A stretch of 64,000 bases of DNA, from the NCBI RefSeq assembly GCF_030020805.1, contig NZ_CP125098.1, positions 262,001-326,000 on the forward strand, in the 5' to 3' direction. The DNA comes from Paenibacillus sp. RC67 (lineage in GTDB: Bacteria > Bacillota > Bacilli > Paenibacillales > NBRC-103111). Below are positions 1 to 7,448 of the stretch, in pieces. How positions within the stretch are numbered: position 1 is the first letter of the stretch; each line of letters opens with the position of its first letter. Under the pieces are notes generated by a model, which saw only the letters and a program-made list of their open reading frames with translations, was not told the origin of the DNA and made no database searches. Made by a program: the position numbers and the translations under genes.

Positions 1-20
1 TCTGAGGTCGGTGCTTTTTG
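1..20 (+). terminator. Right arm of an intrinsic terminator cut by the window edge
   Basis: The first bases contain GGTCGGTGCTTTTTG, the descending arm and T-tract of a hairpin found complete at 9476-9534, 20765-20799, 24642-24692 and 55451-55478. The ascending arm lies outside the window, so the assignment rests on similarity to those copies. Confidence 0.5.
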
Positions 21-102
21 CTTTATGGAGATCTTGAGGGGAGGAGATCCCCGCTAAGGGGTTCAGTCCTCGCGTAGGGAGCACTTAATTGAAAACTCAC
101 GG

Positions 103-510
103 TTAGGTGCGCACCTTATGAGCATGCCCCCTAATGATCTCTACAAGTTCAGTATATGAGTATTTATGATGATTCACCATATCTACGTTAAAATCCTCCG
201 CTTTCATCGTCTCCATGGTGAATACATAATCATTGTATCTCAGATAAATGACGAGTGCTGTGAATGCTGTTCGTTTATTAGCATACTGGAAGGGATGATT
301 TTGTCCTAAAGACTCAAATAGTGCCGCTGCTTTTTCAAAGACCGTAGGATATGCATCATCTCCGAAGGCTGATGACATGGGTCGTTGAACGGCTGACTCT
401 AATAAGTTGTTGCTCTTTACGCCAATGTGTTCACCAGGACTATATCGCTGAATCATAGCAACATGGATAGCGATGACCTCTTGACTGGATAGATATCGAA
501 ACGTATTCAT
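103..510 (-). CDS. doc: Doc-type Fic family toxin
   Basis: A 135-residue protein of the Doc branch of the Fic fold. The signature HPFQYANKR is at residues 72-80, followed by TA, matching the HxFx(A)NKR motif of Doc kinases, which inactivate elongation factor Tu by phosphorylation. Its length is typical of Doc (about 125-135). The ATG overlaps the antitoxin's terminal TAA by one base (TAATG), so the pair is probably translationally coupled. The toxin frame looks intact, although the antitoxin reading frame upstream is interrupted. The function is inferred from the motif and the antitoxin neighbour. A stand-alone Fic protein is less likely given the short length and the operon. Confidence 0.85.
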   Translation of the reverse strand: MNTFRYLSSQEVIAIHVAMIQRYSPGEHIGVKSNNLLESAVQRPMSSAFGDDAYPTVFEKAAALFESLGQNHPFQYANKRTAFTALVIYLRYNDYVFTMETMKAEDFNVDMVNHHKYSYTELVEIIRGHAHKVRT

Positions 511-754
511 TATCGATCCTTAAGTTTTCTCAGTGTTTCATCATGCTCATTCATGACTTGGTTAAGAGTATTGAGAAAATCAGGACTATTCCCAGACGGT
601 AGAGACACCTTGTTTAGCTCTTGATGACGATCTCCCCATCCTTTTCTCGAACATCAACCTGAACTGAATCACCAGCTTCTAGGCCAATCTGTCTTAACGC
701 ATCTGTCATGGTGATACCTAGACTGTTACCAAACTTTGATACTTTCCGTTCCAT
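510..754 (-). pseudogene. AbrB/MazE-type antitoxin, frameshifted
   Basis: From ATG at 754 (AAGGAGTG upstream) the frame encodes a swapped-hairpin AbrB DNA-binding domain beginning MERKVSKFGNSLGITMTDAL, but it stops after 46 residues at 614-616. The C-terminal half of such an antitoxin continues in a neighbouring frame (SPDFLNTLNQVMNEHDETL, ending KLKDR) and terminates at 510-512, overlapping the doc start. A single-base indel or a ribosomal frameshift near 614-625 would restore one protein of about 80 residues. As written, the DNA-binding half is made without the toxin-neutralising tail. It could be a pseudogene, a sequencing error, or a split antitoxin. Confidence 0.7.
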
Positions 755-795
755 AGGGTTCACTCCTTTTCACAGCATATACCGACTGCCACTCT

Positions 796-1659
796 TTAAT
801 TAAACGAAATATGATCGACGCGGATCGTTTGTTTGCTTGAGCGAAATTTGCCTGGAGATACACCCATCAGCTTGCGGAACACTTTATTAAAGTAGTTCTC
901 GTCCGAATACCCCGTGAGCCGTGCGATTTCACCCAAATTGAGTTTGGTTTGGCGAAGCAGCTCCATTGCTTTTTCCATGCGAGTTTTTGTTAAATACTGC
1001 ATAGCCGTCATGCCGCATGTTGCGTGAAACAATCTCGAAAATTTGTACTTGGAGATGCCAAGCGACCGGCTTAGTTCCTCAATGCTGTTGATGACCGCGT
1101 AATTCTCGTGAATCAGCTTTAACGCTTTTATAACAACTTCGGGCCAAGTATCCGGCGATGCCTGATTATATTTAAGGGACTGGTAAACTTCCATTACAAA
1201 CTGGGCAGCGAATCCCGATGCTTTGTAGCCATTGGTGATGGACTTTTTGCTCGCTTCCAGATAAATGTGTTCCAGTGTGCGAATCACGGGCGAGTCAGGA
1301 TCGAAATGAACCACGGGTCCTGAATGATTTTGGACAGCGGACCAGCACTCCAAAGCTTCCGGCCCCATTAAGGTAATAAAGATAAACTCCCAACATTCGC
1401 TGTCTTGTGGAAGGTAATATTGGTGGTCGGTTCCGGTTACGACTAGAAAGGCAGAATTTCGTTCGAGCGAGTATGTTTGAGTCCCGATGCGAACTTCCCC
1501 TCTTCCGGCAAGCGTGTATTGAAAAATGCATTGATGGTTTGTAACCCTCTGCAACCCATCCCAATAGTAATTCGTGGTCCGCTTTTCCCGGCCTACATAA
1601 ACGATTTCAGCAAAAGGTGTAGACGGACCGTCTTTGAATTGAAAACCGTAAACACTCAT
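796..1659 (-). CDS. AraC family transcriptional regulator
   Basis: A 287-residue regulator with an N-terminal cupin-like sensing domain (about residues 20-150) and a C-terminal double helix-turn-helix of the AraC/XylS type (about 185-280). The latter includes the typical second-helix stretch GYSDENYFNKVFRKLMGVSPG. Start ATG at 1659 follows AAGGAGA. It is transcribed away from the solute-binding lipoprotein gene at 1840 across a 180-bp intergenic region, an arrangement usual for AraC proteins that control a divergent sugar-uptake gene. The ligand is unknown. Confidence 0.85.
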   Translation of the reverse strand: MSVYGFQFKDGPSTPFAEIVYVGREKRTTNYYWDGLQRVTNHQCIFQYTLAGRGEVRIGTQTYSLERNSAFLVVTGTDHQYYLPQDSECWEFIFITLMGPEALECWSAVQNHSGPVVHFDPDSPVIRTLEHIYLEASKKSITNGYKASGFAAQFVMEVYQSLKYNQASPDTWPEVVIKALKLIHENYAVINSIEELSRSLGISKYKFSRLFHATCGMTAMQYLTKTRMEKAMELLRQTKLNLGEIARLTGYSDENYFNKVFRKLMGVSPGKFRSSKQTIRVDHISFN

Positions 1660-1839
1660 ATCGTATCTCCTTGCAATTTTTTACCCATTCATGATAATTC
1701 ATTACCATTGAGGTCCATTTAAATCTATTATAATATTCAATTTGTGCAAGGCAATACATATTGTGAATATTCAAATTTTGCTGCAATTTTCTCCACTTTA
1801 TTAAGGTTTTGTAAAACTTGAATGAGGGGATTGAAACCA

Positions 1840-3156
1840 ATGAAAGCGAAGTTGAAAATGGGATATGCATTATCGGTTATTCTTTTAACCAGTCTGTTGG
1901 CGGGTTGCAGTTCAGGGAGCTCGGATTCGGGCGCTTCTCCGGTCACCAGTGCAGGGAAGACCGAAGAACATCACGAACCTGTGACATTAATGCTGCACCC
2001 GGGCCAAATGATTACACCAGAAGACTTGGAGCTTATGATTAATGAGCCGCTGCACCGAAAATATCCTTATATTACTGTTCAGGTGATAGACAGAACCAAA
2101 AATGATTTGCAAAATCATGTAGCTTCAGGAAGTCAATTGGACCTGATCACAACCTGGAATGGCAGCATGTCTGCGGCAATGGACCTGAAAGTATTCGAGG
2201 ATCTGACGCCGTTGGCGAAAGCAAATGGTTCTGACTTAAGCCGTTTCGACCAGCAAGCGCTCGAGACCATCAAAAACATTTCCAACGACGGGAAGCTGTA
2301 TGGTCTGCCTTACAACAGACAGTTTAACGCTCTTTACTACAATAAGGACATTTTTGATAAATTCGGAGTCGAGTATCCGAAGGATGGCATGACCTGGGAA
2401 GATGTGATCCAGCTATCCAAAAAGTTAACAAGGACGGAAAACGGCGTTGCTTATCGTGGACTGGATCCGGAAAGCATCCAAAGAATGAGTTTTCCTTTGT
2501 CCTTAAATATAGTTGACGCCACGACCCATAAAACAACCATCAGCGCCAACTACGAAACTTATAAAAAGCTGTTTGAATTGGGCAAGGATGTATACGCCTT
2601 ACCTGAGAACAAACCGCCTAAATGGGGGACTAGCACATACGACTCTTTTATCAAAGACAAAACAGTCGCCATGACGGCAACCGTCAATATGTTCCCTTAC
2701 ATCGCACAAGCTCCCGAATACAATTGGGATGTTGTTCAGTATCCGAGCTATAAGGATAAACCTAATGTTGCCGGGATGTACGACTTACACATCATGTCCA
2801 TCAGCAAAACAAGCCAACACAAAGAAGAAGCGATGAAAGTGCTCGAAGTTCTATTTTCGGACGAAGTGCAAATGATCGCTACGAAAAAGACCGGACGCAT
2901 TTCGCTGCTGAACGATCCGAAATTCCAGCAGGCTTACGGTGCGGATATGCCTATTTTGAAAGGAAAACATATAGAAGGCATCTTCAAGAGCAAGCCTGCG
3001 CCTGCGCCGCGGTTATCAATCTTCTACTCCAAAGCTGTCAGCATCCTGGAAAGTTACTTCAGGCAGTATGTTGACGGCGCAAAAGATACGAATACGGCGC
3101 TTCGTGAAGCCGAGGAGGAAATTAATAATTACGTTCGATCGCAAACCGGAAACTAA
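1840..3156 (+). CDS. ABC transporter solute-binding lipoprotein (orphan)
   Basis: A 438-residue extracellular solute-binding protein of the carbohydrate family (bacterial SBP type 1). A short basic N-terminus and hydrophobic stretch lead to a lipobox LLAGC near residues 19-23, so it should be a membrane-anchored lipoprotein. ATG 1840 is preferred over ATG 1822 because GAGGGGA lies 9 bases before 1840. The gene is followed directly by a terminator, with no permease or ATPase gene beside it. It therefore probably borrows a transporter encoded elsewhere or serves as a sensor. The divergent AraC gene is its likely regulator. The substrate cannot be read from the sequence; an oligosaccharide is likely by family. 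Confidence 0.85.
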   Translation: MKAKLKMGYALSVILLTSLLAGCSSGSSDSGASPVTSAGKTEEHHEPVTLMLHPGQMITPEDLELMINEPLHRKYPYITVQVIDRTKNDLQNHVASGSQLDLITTWNGSMSAAMDLKVFEDLTPLAKANGSDLSRFDQQALETIKNISNDGKLYGLPYNRQFNALYYNKDIFDKFGVEYPKDGMTWEDVIQLSKKLTRTENGVAYRGLDPESIQRMSFPLSLNIVDATTHKTTISANYETYKKLFELGKDVYALPENKPPKWGTSTYDSFIKDKTVAMTATVNMFPYIAQAPEYNWDVVQYPSYKDKPNVAGMYDLHIMSISKTSQHKEEAMKVLEVLFSDEVQMIATKKTGRISLLNDPKFQQAYGADMPILKGKHIEGIFKSKPAPAPRLSIFYSKAVSILESYFRQYVDGAKDTNTALREAEEEINNYVRSQTGN

Positions 3157-3181
3157 TATGGCGTGACTATCCACGCTTCGC

Positions 3182-3211
3182 ATCCTCGGGAAAAGCTCCC
3201 GGGGATTTTTC
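3182..3211 (+). terminator. Intrinsic terminator after the solute-binding protein
   Basis: Stem ATCCTCGGGA / TCCCGGGGAT (one G-T pair) with loop AAAGC, followed by a run of T. Confidence 0.85.
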
Positions 3212-3432
3212 TTTGCACATGGGAGGGAGGACGGCATCGAAATTTACCGCTTAGGTTGTCATCGTCGAGTTCGCAGCGTGAGCAAATTAATAGAATTTCG
3301 ATACTCCCCCCAAATAAGTTCCATTTCATGTAGTTGGGCTTTTGTTATGTCTTACACCAAGGTGAAGTGAAGGCACCTAAATAATAAATGGACTACTAAT
3401 ATTTGAATCAAATAACATATTATCTAATTCAT
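3212..3432. other. Intergenic stretch, no gene seen
   Basis: No start with a ribosome site and no credible ORF. It becomes AT-rich towards the pspA promoter. A short inverted repeat (ATCGAAATTT at about 3236-3246, and AATTTCGAT at about 3293-3302) is the only structure noticed. Confidence 0.4.
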
Positions 3433-3459
3433 CGAAACCTTTTTCCTTAAATTATTGTA
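3433..3459 (+). promoter_or_regulatory. Sigma-W-like promoter of the pspA operon
   Basis: CGAAAC at 3433-3438, then 17 bases, then TGTA at 3456-3459, close to the sigma-W pattern TGAAAC-N16/17-CGTA. The orthologous B. subtilis pspA-ydjGHI operon is known to be sigma-W dependent, which supports the reading. The -10 match is imperfect. Confidence 0.4.
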
Positions 3460-3499
3460 TTATTAAAATAAAGGATTAACGTGAAGGGAGCGGAGTATC

Positions 3500-4186
3500 A
3501 TGGGAATCTTATCAAGATTAAGGGATATTATGAAAGTCAATATCAACTCCATACTAGAGCATAACGATGATCTGGAGAAGACGATCGATGAATATATGCG
3601 GAGCTTGAACAGCGATCTAGGGAAGGTAAAATCCGAAACAGCTACCGTGCTCGCAGATGAGCGAAGAGCTAAGACGCAACTTGATGAGTGCAATGCCGAG
3701 ATCAAGAAGCTGCAGCGATATGCGGAGAAATCTGTAGAAGCGGGCAATGAGGATGACGCTTTGAAATTTCTGGAGAAGAAAGCGAAGTTAAGCGAGAGGT
3801 TAATCGAGCTGCAGGCGGCTTATGATCTTGCTTCCACCCATGCTGCAAACATGAAACAAATGCAGGATAAGCTTATATCGGATCTGGGACAGCTGGAGGC
3901 TCGGCAGATAGAGCTTAAAGGGAAGCTGGCCGCTGCGAAGCTGCAGCAGGGTCGCTCCTCTTCTGGAGATGTTCAGGCCTCATTTCGAGCGATGGAGGAA
4001 CGGACCGATCAAGCTTTGAATGAAGTTGAGGCACTGGCTGAACTGAGGGCTGGAACGAAAGAGGATGACCTGGACACACTGCTGGAAGAGATGGAGAAGA
4101 ATTCGAATACACCTGCCAATACGGTGAGTCTGCCCAAGCCCGAGGATGAGCTGGCTGCAATCCGAGCAAAAATTAAAAAGGAATAG
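3500..4186 (+). CDS. pspA: PspA/IM30 family phage-shock protein
   Basis: A 228-residue protein that starts MGILSRLRDIMKVNIN, the amphipathic N-terminal helix typical of PspA/Vipp1/IM30 proteins. Long heptad-rich coiled coils follow (about residues 25-195), then a polar tail. PspA proteins are ESCRT-III-like and coat stressed membranes on the cytoplasmic face. ATG 3500 follows GAAGGGAG. It heads a four-gene unit with ydjG, ydjH and ydjI homologues, the same order as B. subtilis ydjF-ydjGHI, where the partners recruit PspA to the membrane. The upstream promoter looks sigma-W-like, so cell-envelope stress induction is expected. Confidence 0.92.
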   Translation: MGILSRLRDIMKVNINSILEHNDDLEKTIDEYMRSLNSDLGKVKSETATVLADERRAKTQLDECNAEIKKLQRYAEKSVEAGNEDDALKFLEKKAKLSERLIELQAAYDLASTHAANMKQMQDKLISDLGQLEARQIELKGKLAAAKLQQGRSSSGDVQASFRAMEERTDQALNEVEALAELRAGTKEDDLDTLLEEMEKNSNTPANTVSLPKPEDELAAIRAKIKKE

Positions 4187-4223
4187 AGTTCTTTGCTATT
4201 CCTTATGTCATTGAGGTGAACCA

Positions 4224-5255
4224 ATGAACGTTATTGAATATAAATGTCCTAACTGTGGCAGCGGCATGGTCTTTGACTCTGAGACGGGGATGTTATCATG
4301 TCATAGCTGTGGGAGAAAGGATAATATCGAGCAGATCCCTGATCCCCTTGGCCAGCAGGATAGTTCTCCAGATGAGGTTCAGGAATATCACTGTACTAGC
4401 TGCGGAGCAATCGTTATCACCGAAAAGGAAACGGCGGCAACCGTTTGCAGCTTTTGCGGCTCGGCTGTTGTTCTTGGCGATCGCTTGAGTGGGAAGCTGG
4501 CTCCGGGCTTGGTCATTCCTTTCACAATCAGCAAGGAGAAGGCGATAGAGGCTTTCCGAAAATGGTGCAGAAACGGTCTTCTTACTCCGAGTGGCTTTAT
4601 GACCGCAGATCGTATTAAAGGGATGACCGGAATGTATATCCCCTTCTGGCTATATGAATTACACAACAAAGTGAGGGTAAACGGTCAAGCCACGAGAGTT
4701 AGAACATATGCAGACGCGGATTACCGATACACGGAAACGCAGCATTTTGACATCTATCGCAAACTTCAATTGAATTATTTGAAGGTGCCCATTGATTCGT
4801 CGGAGAAGATGAATGATACGCTTATGGATAGGCTGGAGCCTTTTCACTATGATCAATTGAAGCATTTTAAAACTCCCTATCTGGCAGGTTACGTTGCGGA
4901 GAAATACAGTTATACGGATACGGAAATGTTACCACGGGCGAAAAATAAAATCAGAGAGTACATTGAAGCTTCCATTTCGTCAGCTGTGTCAGAATATTCT
5001 ACTGTTCATTTTACGAATAAGGATATTGATACAATGGTAAAGAACGTAGACTATTGTTTGCTTCCGGTATGGGTGGTTCACTATGATTATAATAGACTGG
5101 AGTACACGTTTGCCATGAATGGTCAGACGGGCAAGGTCGTCGGCAAGCCTCCGATAAGCAAGATGAAGGTGGCAGCATGGTTTGCTGGTATTTCTAGCGT
5201 CTCCTTCCTGTCATTAAAAATAATCTCTTGGATGATGGGGGGAGGGTTCCTGTGA
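4224..5255 (+). CDS. ydjG: YdjG-like zinc-ribbon membrane protein
   Basis: A 343-residue protein with two N-terminal zinc ribbons (CPNC/CHSC within residues 9-31 and CTSC/CSFC about 54-77) and a central soluble domain. One hydrophobic segment lies near the C-terminus (about 313-338). This matches B. subtilis YdjG, part of the YdjG-YdjH membrane pair that works with PspA and YdjI. The start at 4224 has TTGAGGTG upstream. Its stop overlaps the ydjH GTG start by four bases (GTGA), indicating coupled translation. The exact biochemical role is not known; the zinc ribbons suggest metal-stabilised protein contacts. Confidence 0.85.
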   Translation: MNVIEYKCPNCGSGMVFDSETGMLSCHSCGRKDNIEQIPDPLGQQDSSPDEVQEYHCTSCGAIVITEKETAATVCSFCGSAVVLGDRLSGKLAPGLVIPFTISKEKAIEAFRKWCRNGLLTPSGFMTADRIKGMTGMYIPFWLYELHNKVRVNGQATRVRTYADADYRYTETQHFDIYRKLQLNYLKVPIDSSEKMNDTLMDRLEPFHYDQLKHFKTPYLAGYVAEKYSYTDTEMLPRAKNKIREYIEASISSAVSEYSTVHFTNKDIDTMVKNVDYCLLPVWVVHYDYNRLEYTFAMNGQTGKVVGKPPISKMKVAAWFAGISSVSFLSLKIISWMMGGGFL

Positions 5256-6040
5256 GAAGGCAAGGTGCTTTTCTGGCCGTTCTGTTCTTCCTCCTGATGT
5301 ATCTGGCCGTTCCTGCTCCAATCATGGCGGCAGCAATGGAAGAAAAAACATTGATCTATGATGATGCGAAGCTGCTTACTCCTGAACAATATCAGGAACT
5401 CAATACAATGGCTAATCAATACGGGGCCAAAAGAGAAACGGATATTATCATCATTACTTCTAATAACGACCAAAATGTAGATGTCCAAAAGATGACAGAG
5501 AATTTTTATGATGAGCATGGACCCGGGTACGACAAGTCCCATGGTAATGCAGTCATTTTGACACTGGATATGAGAAACCGTGACGTGTATTTGGCTGGAT
5601 TTTATAAGGCTGAGCAGGTTCTGGGCGATGGCAGGCTTGATAAAATACGGGGTAAGATTACATCTGATCTATCAAGCGGCGATTATAAACAGGCATTCGA
5701 AACCTATATCAAAATCTCCTATAAATATATGGGCTTCAAGCCTGGAGTGAATCCGGATAATGTGCTGTTTAATATATGGTTTCAATTGGGAGGGGCTTTG
5801 GCTATTGGAGGTATTGCTGTTGGAATAATGGCCTATCGCTCCGGCGGACGCGTCACCGTAAATCGGCAAACCTATGAGGATGCAAGCAGTTCAGGAATTC
5901 TGGATCGGCAGGATCAGTACATTCGAACAACCGTAACGAAGCATAAAATTGAAAAAAGCTCTGGCAGGAGCTCTGGAGGCGGAGGAGGAGGTATCTCCGG
6001 AGGCGGACATTCGCATAGCGGCAGTAGAGGCAAGTTTTAA
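5252..6040 (+). CDS. ydjH: YdjH-like TPM-domain membrane protein
   Basis: A 262-residue protein with a signal-like hydrophobic N-terminus (residues 6-27) and a TPM (TLP18.3/Psb32/MOLO-1) domain on the outside (about 35-160). A second membrane segment (about 180-197) and a Gly/Ser/His-rich cytoplasmic tail follow. GTG 5252 is chosen rather than TTG 5228: a G-rich ribosome site (GGGGGGAGG) sits 7-8 bases before it and it forms the GTGA overlap with ydjG. The low-complexity glycine tail is common in YgcG/YdjH proteins. It probably forms a membrane complex with YdjG. Confidence 0.85.
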   Translation: MRRQGAFLAVLFFLLMYLAVPAPIMAAAMEEKTLIYDDAKLLTPEQYQELNTMANQYGAKRETDIIIITSNNDQNVDVQKMTENFYDEHGPGYDKSHGNAVILTLDMRNRDVYLAGFYKAEQVLGDGRLDKIRGKITSDLSSGDYKQAFETYIKISYKYMGFKPGVNPDNVLFNIWFQLGGALAIGGIAVGIMAYRSGGRVTVNRQTYEDASSSGILDRQDQYIRTTVTKHKIEKSSGRSSGGGGGGISGGGHSHSGSRGKF

Positions 6041-6082
6041 TCAAGTGTTGAGTTCATGACCAATGGGAAGGGGCATTTTTCT

Positions 6083-7048
6083 ATGGGATTTTTCAAAAAT
6101 CAATTTTCGAACGTTGTGGAATGGGAAGAGTTTAGAGATGATATGATTTTTTGGAAGTGGAGCAATCGGGAGATTAAGAAAGGCAGCAAACTGATTATCC
6201 GCCCGGGTCAAGACGCCATATTCGTGAATAATGGTAAGATCGAGGGGATATTTCAGGATGATGGAGAGTATCAGATTGATTCGGATATCATTCCTTTCTT
6301 ATCGACTTTAAAAGGGTTCAAATTCGGCTTCAATAGTGGCATGAGAGTGGAAGTATTATTTGTGAACACGAAGGAGTTTACCGTTAAATGGGGGACGCAA
6401 AATCCTGTTCTAATTCCAACTCCGCAGCTTCCAGGCGGCATGCCGATACGCGCGAACGGGACGTTCAATTTTAAAGTGAACGATTATGTTAGGCTGATCG
6501 ATAAAATTGCCGGGATGAAAGACAGCTACCTAGTTGAGGATATTAAAATTCGTATCACCTCGGTATTGGATCAACTCCTAATGAAATGGATCAGCAGAGA
6601 AGGGAAGGACATGTTCAATCTCCAAGCGAATGCATCCGATATTGCCAGAGGTATTCGTGAGGATCTGGATATGGAAGTATTGGATCATGGAATGACCATT
6701 ACGGGCTTTCAAGTGATGAGCTTTAATTATCCTCAAGAAATCCAGGATATGATTACGAAGACGGCCTCTCACGAAATGATAGGCAACTTGCAGAAATATC
6801 AACAGGTAAGCATGACCGATGCCATGGCTTCCGGTAAATCACATGGCGGTGGAACGGCTTCGGACGTGGCTGGCATGATGATGGGAATGAACATAGCGAA
6901 TGAAATGATGAAAAATATGAATCAGAATCAAACTCAGACGCCTTCTTCTTCCTCTCAAGGGGGAAGCAAGCCTAACTTCTGTCCGAACTGTGGAACGAAA
7001 AACGAAGGAGCTAACTTCTGTCCGAATTGTGGTCAAAAGCTGAGCTAA
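6083..7048 (+). CDS. ydjI: YdjI-like SPFH-domain protein with C-terminal zinc ribbon
   Basis: A 321-residue protein with an SPFH (stomatin/flotillin-like, virion-core type) domain over about residues 25-240. A Met/Gln-rich linker and a C-terminal double-CPNC zinc ribbon (about 298-319) follow. ATG 6083 is preferred to the in-frame ATG at 6056: it gives the family start MGFFKNQFSNVVEW and has GGGAAGGGG about 9 bases upstream. In B. subtilis YdjI is needed to bring PspA to the membrane. It is the last gene of the operon and is followed by a terminator. Confidence 0.88.
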   Translation: MGFFKNQFSNVVEWEEFRDDMIFWKWSNREIKKGSKLIIRPGQDAIFVNNGKIEGIFQDDGEYQIDSDIIPFLSTLKGFKFGFNSGMRVEVLFVNTKEFTVKWGTQNPVLIPTPQLPGGMPIRANGTFNFKVNDYVRLIDKIAGMKDSYLVEDIKIRITSVLDQLLMKWISREGKDMFNLQANASDIARGIREDLDMEVLDHGMTITGFQVMSFNYPQEIQDMITKTASHEMIGNLQKYQQVSMTDAMASGKSHGGGTASDVAGMMMGMNIANEMMKNMNQNQTQTPSSSSQGGSKPNFCPNCGTKNEGANFCPNCGQKLS

Positions 7049-7097
7049 TTAACATGGATTCATGAACTTGATAGAGGGCTGAATGTTCTACAATTGG

Positions 7098-7134
7098 CAA
7101 CCTTATCCGTATGAGGATGGGGTTGTATTTTTTT
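7098..7134 (+). terminator. Intrinsic terminator of the pspA-ydjGHI operon
   Basis: Stem CAACCTTATCC (7098-7108) / GGATGGGGTTG (7115-7125) using two G-T pairs, followed by TATTTTTTT. Confidence 0.75.
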
Positions 7135-7448
7135 ATACTAGTAGATTGTAGCGAGTTTGCTTGGGAGACATCAAAACTGCCAATGCACCCGTAGATGCCT
7201 GTGCGGTGTCATTCTTCGGATAGGGTTTCAGTCCGCTTGCCGTTGAGGGGGCTGGAGGAACAATCTAATCAAAAATGAGCAAATCATTCTTAAAAAATGT
7301 ATAACGGCAGCAGACTGACACTGCCAATTTAATGGTTTATATTAGAAAAACATTCCTTGATATGGTAAAGTGAGGTGGCGACTCTACTTCCACATAGTGG
7401 AACAAGCGCAGATTAATCAACAATGCTATGCATAATGGAGTGAAGAAG
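7135..7448. other. Intergenic stretch, no gene seen
   Basis: About 300 bases without a credible ORF. A ribosome site (GGAG at 7437-7440) marks the start of the next gene. No convincing promoter or structure was identified. Confidence 0.4.
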
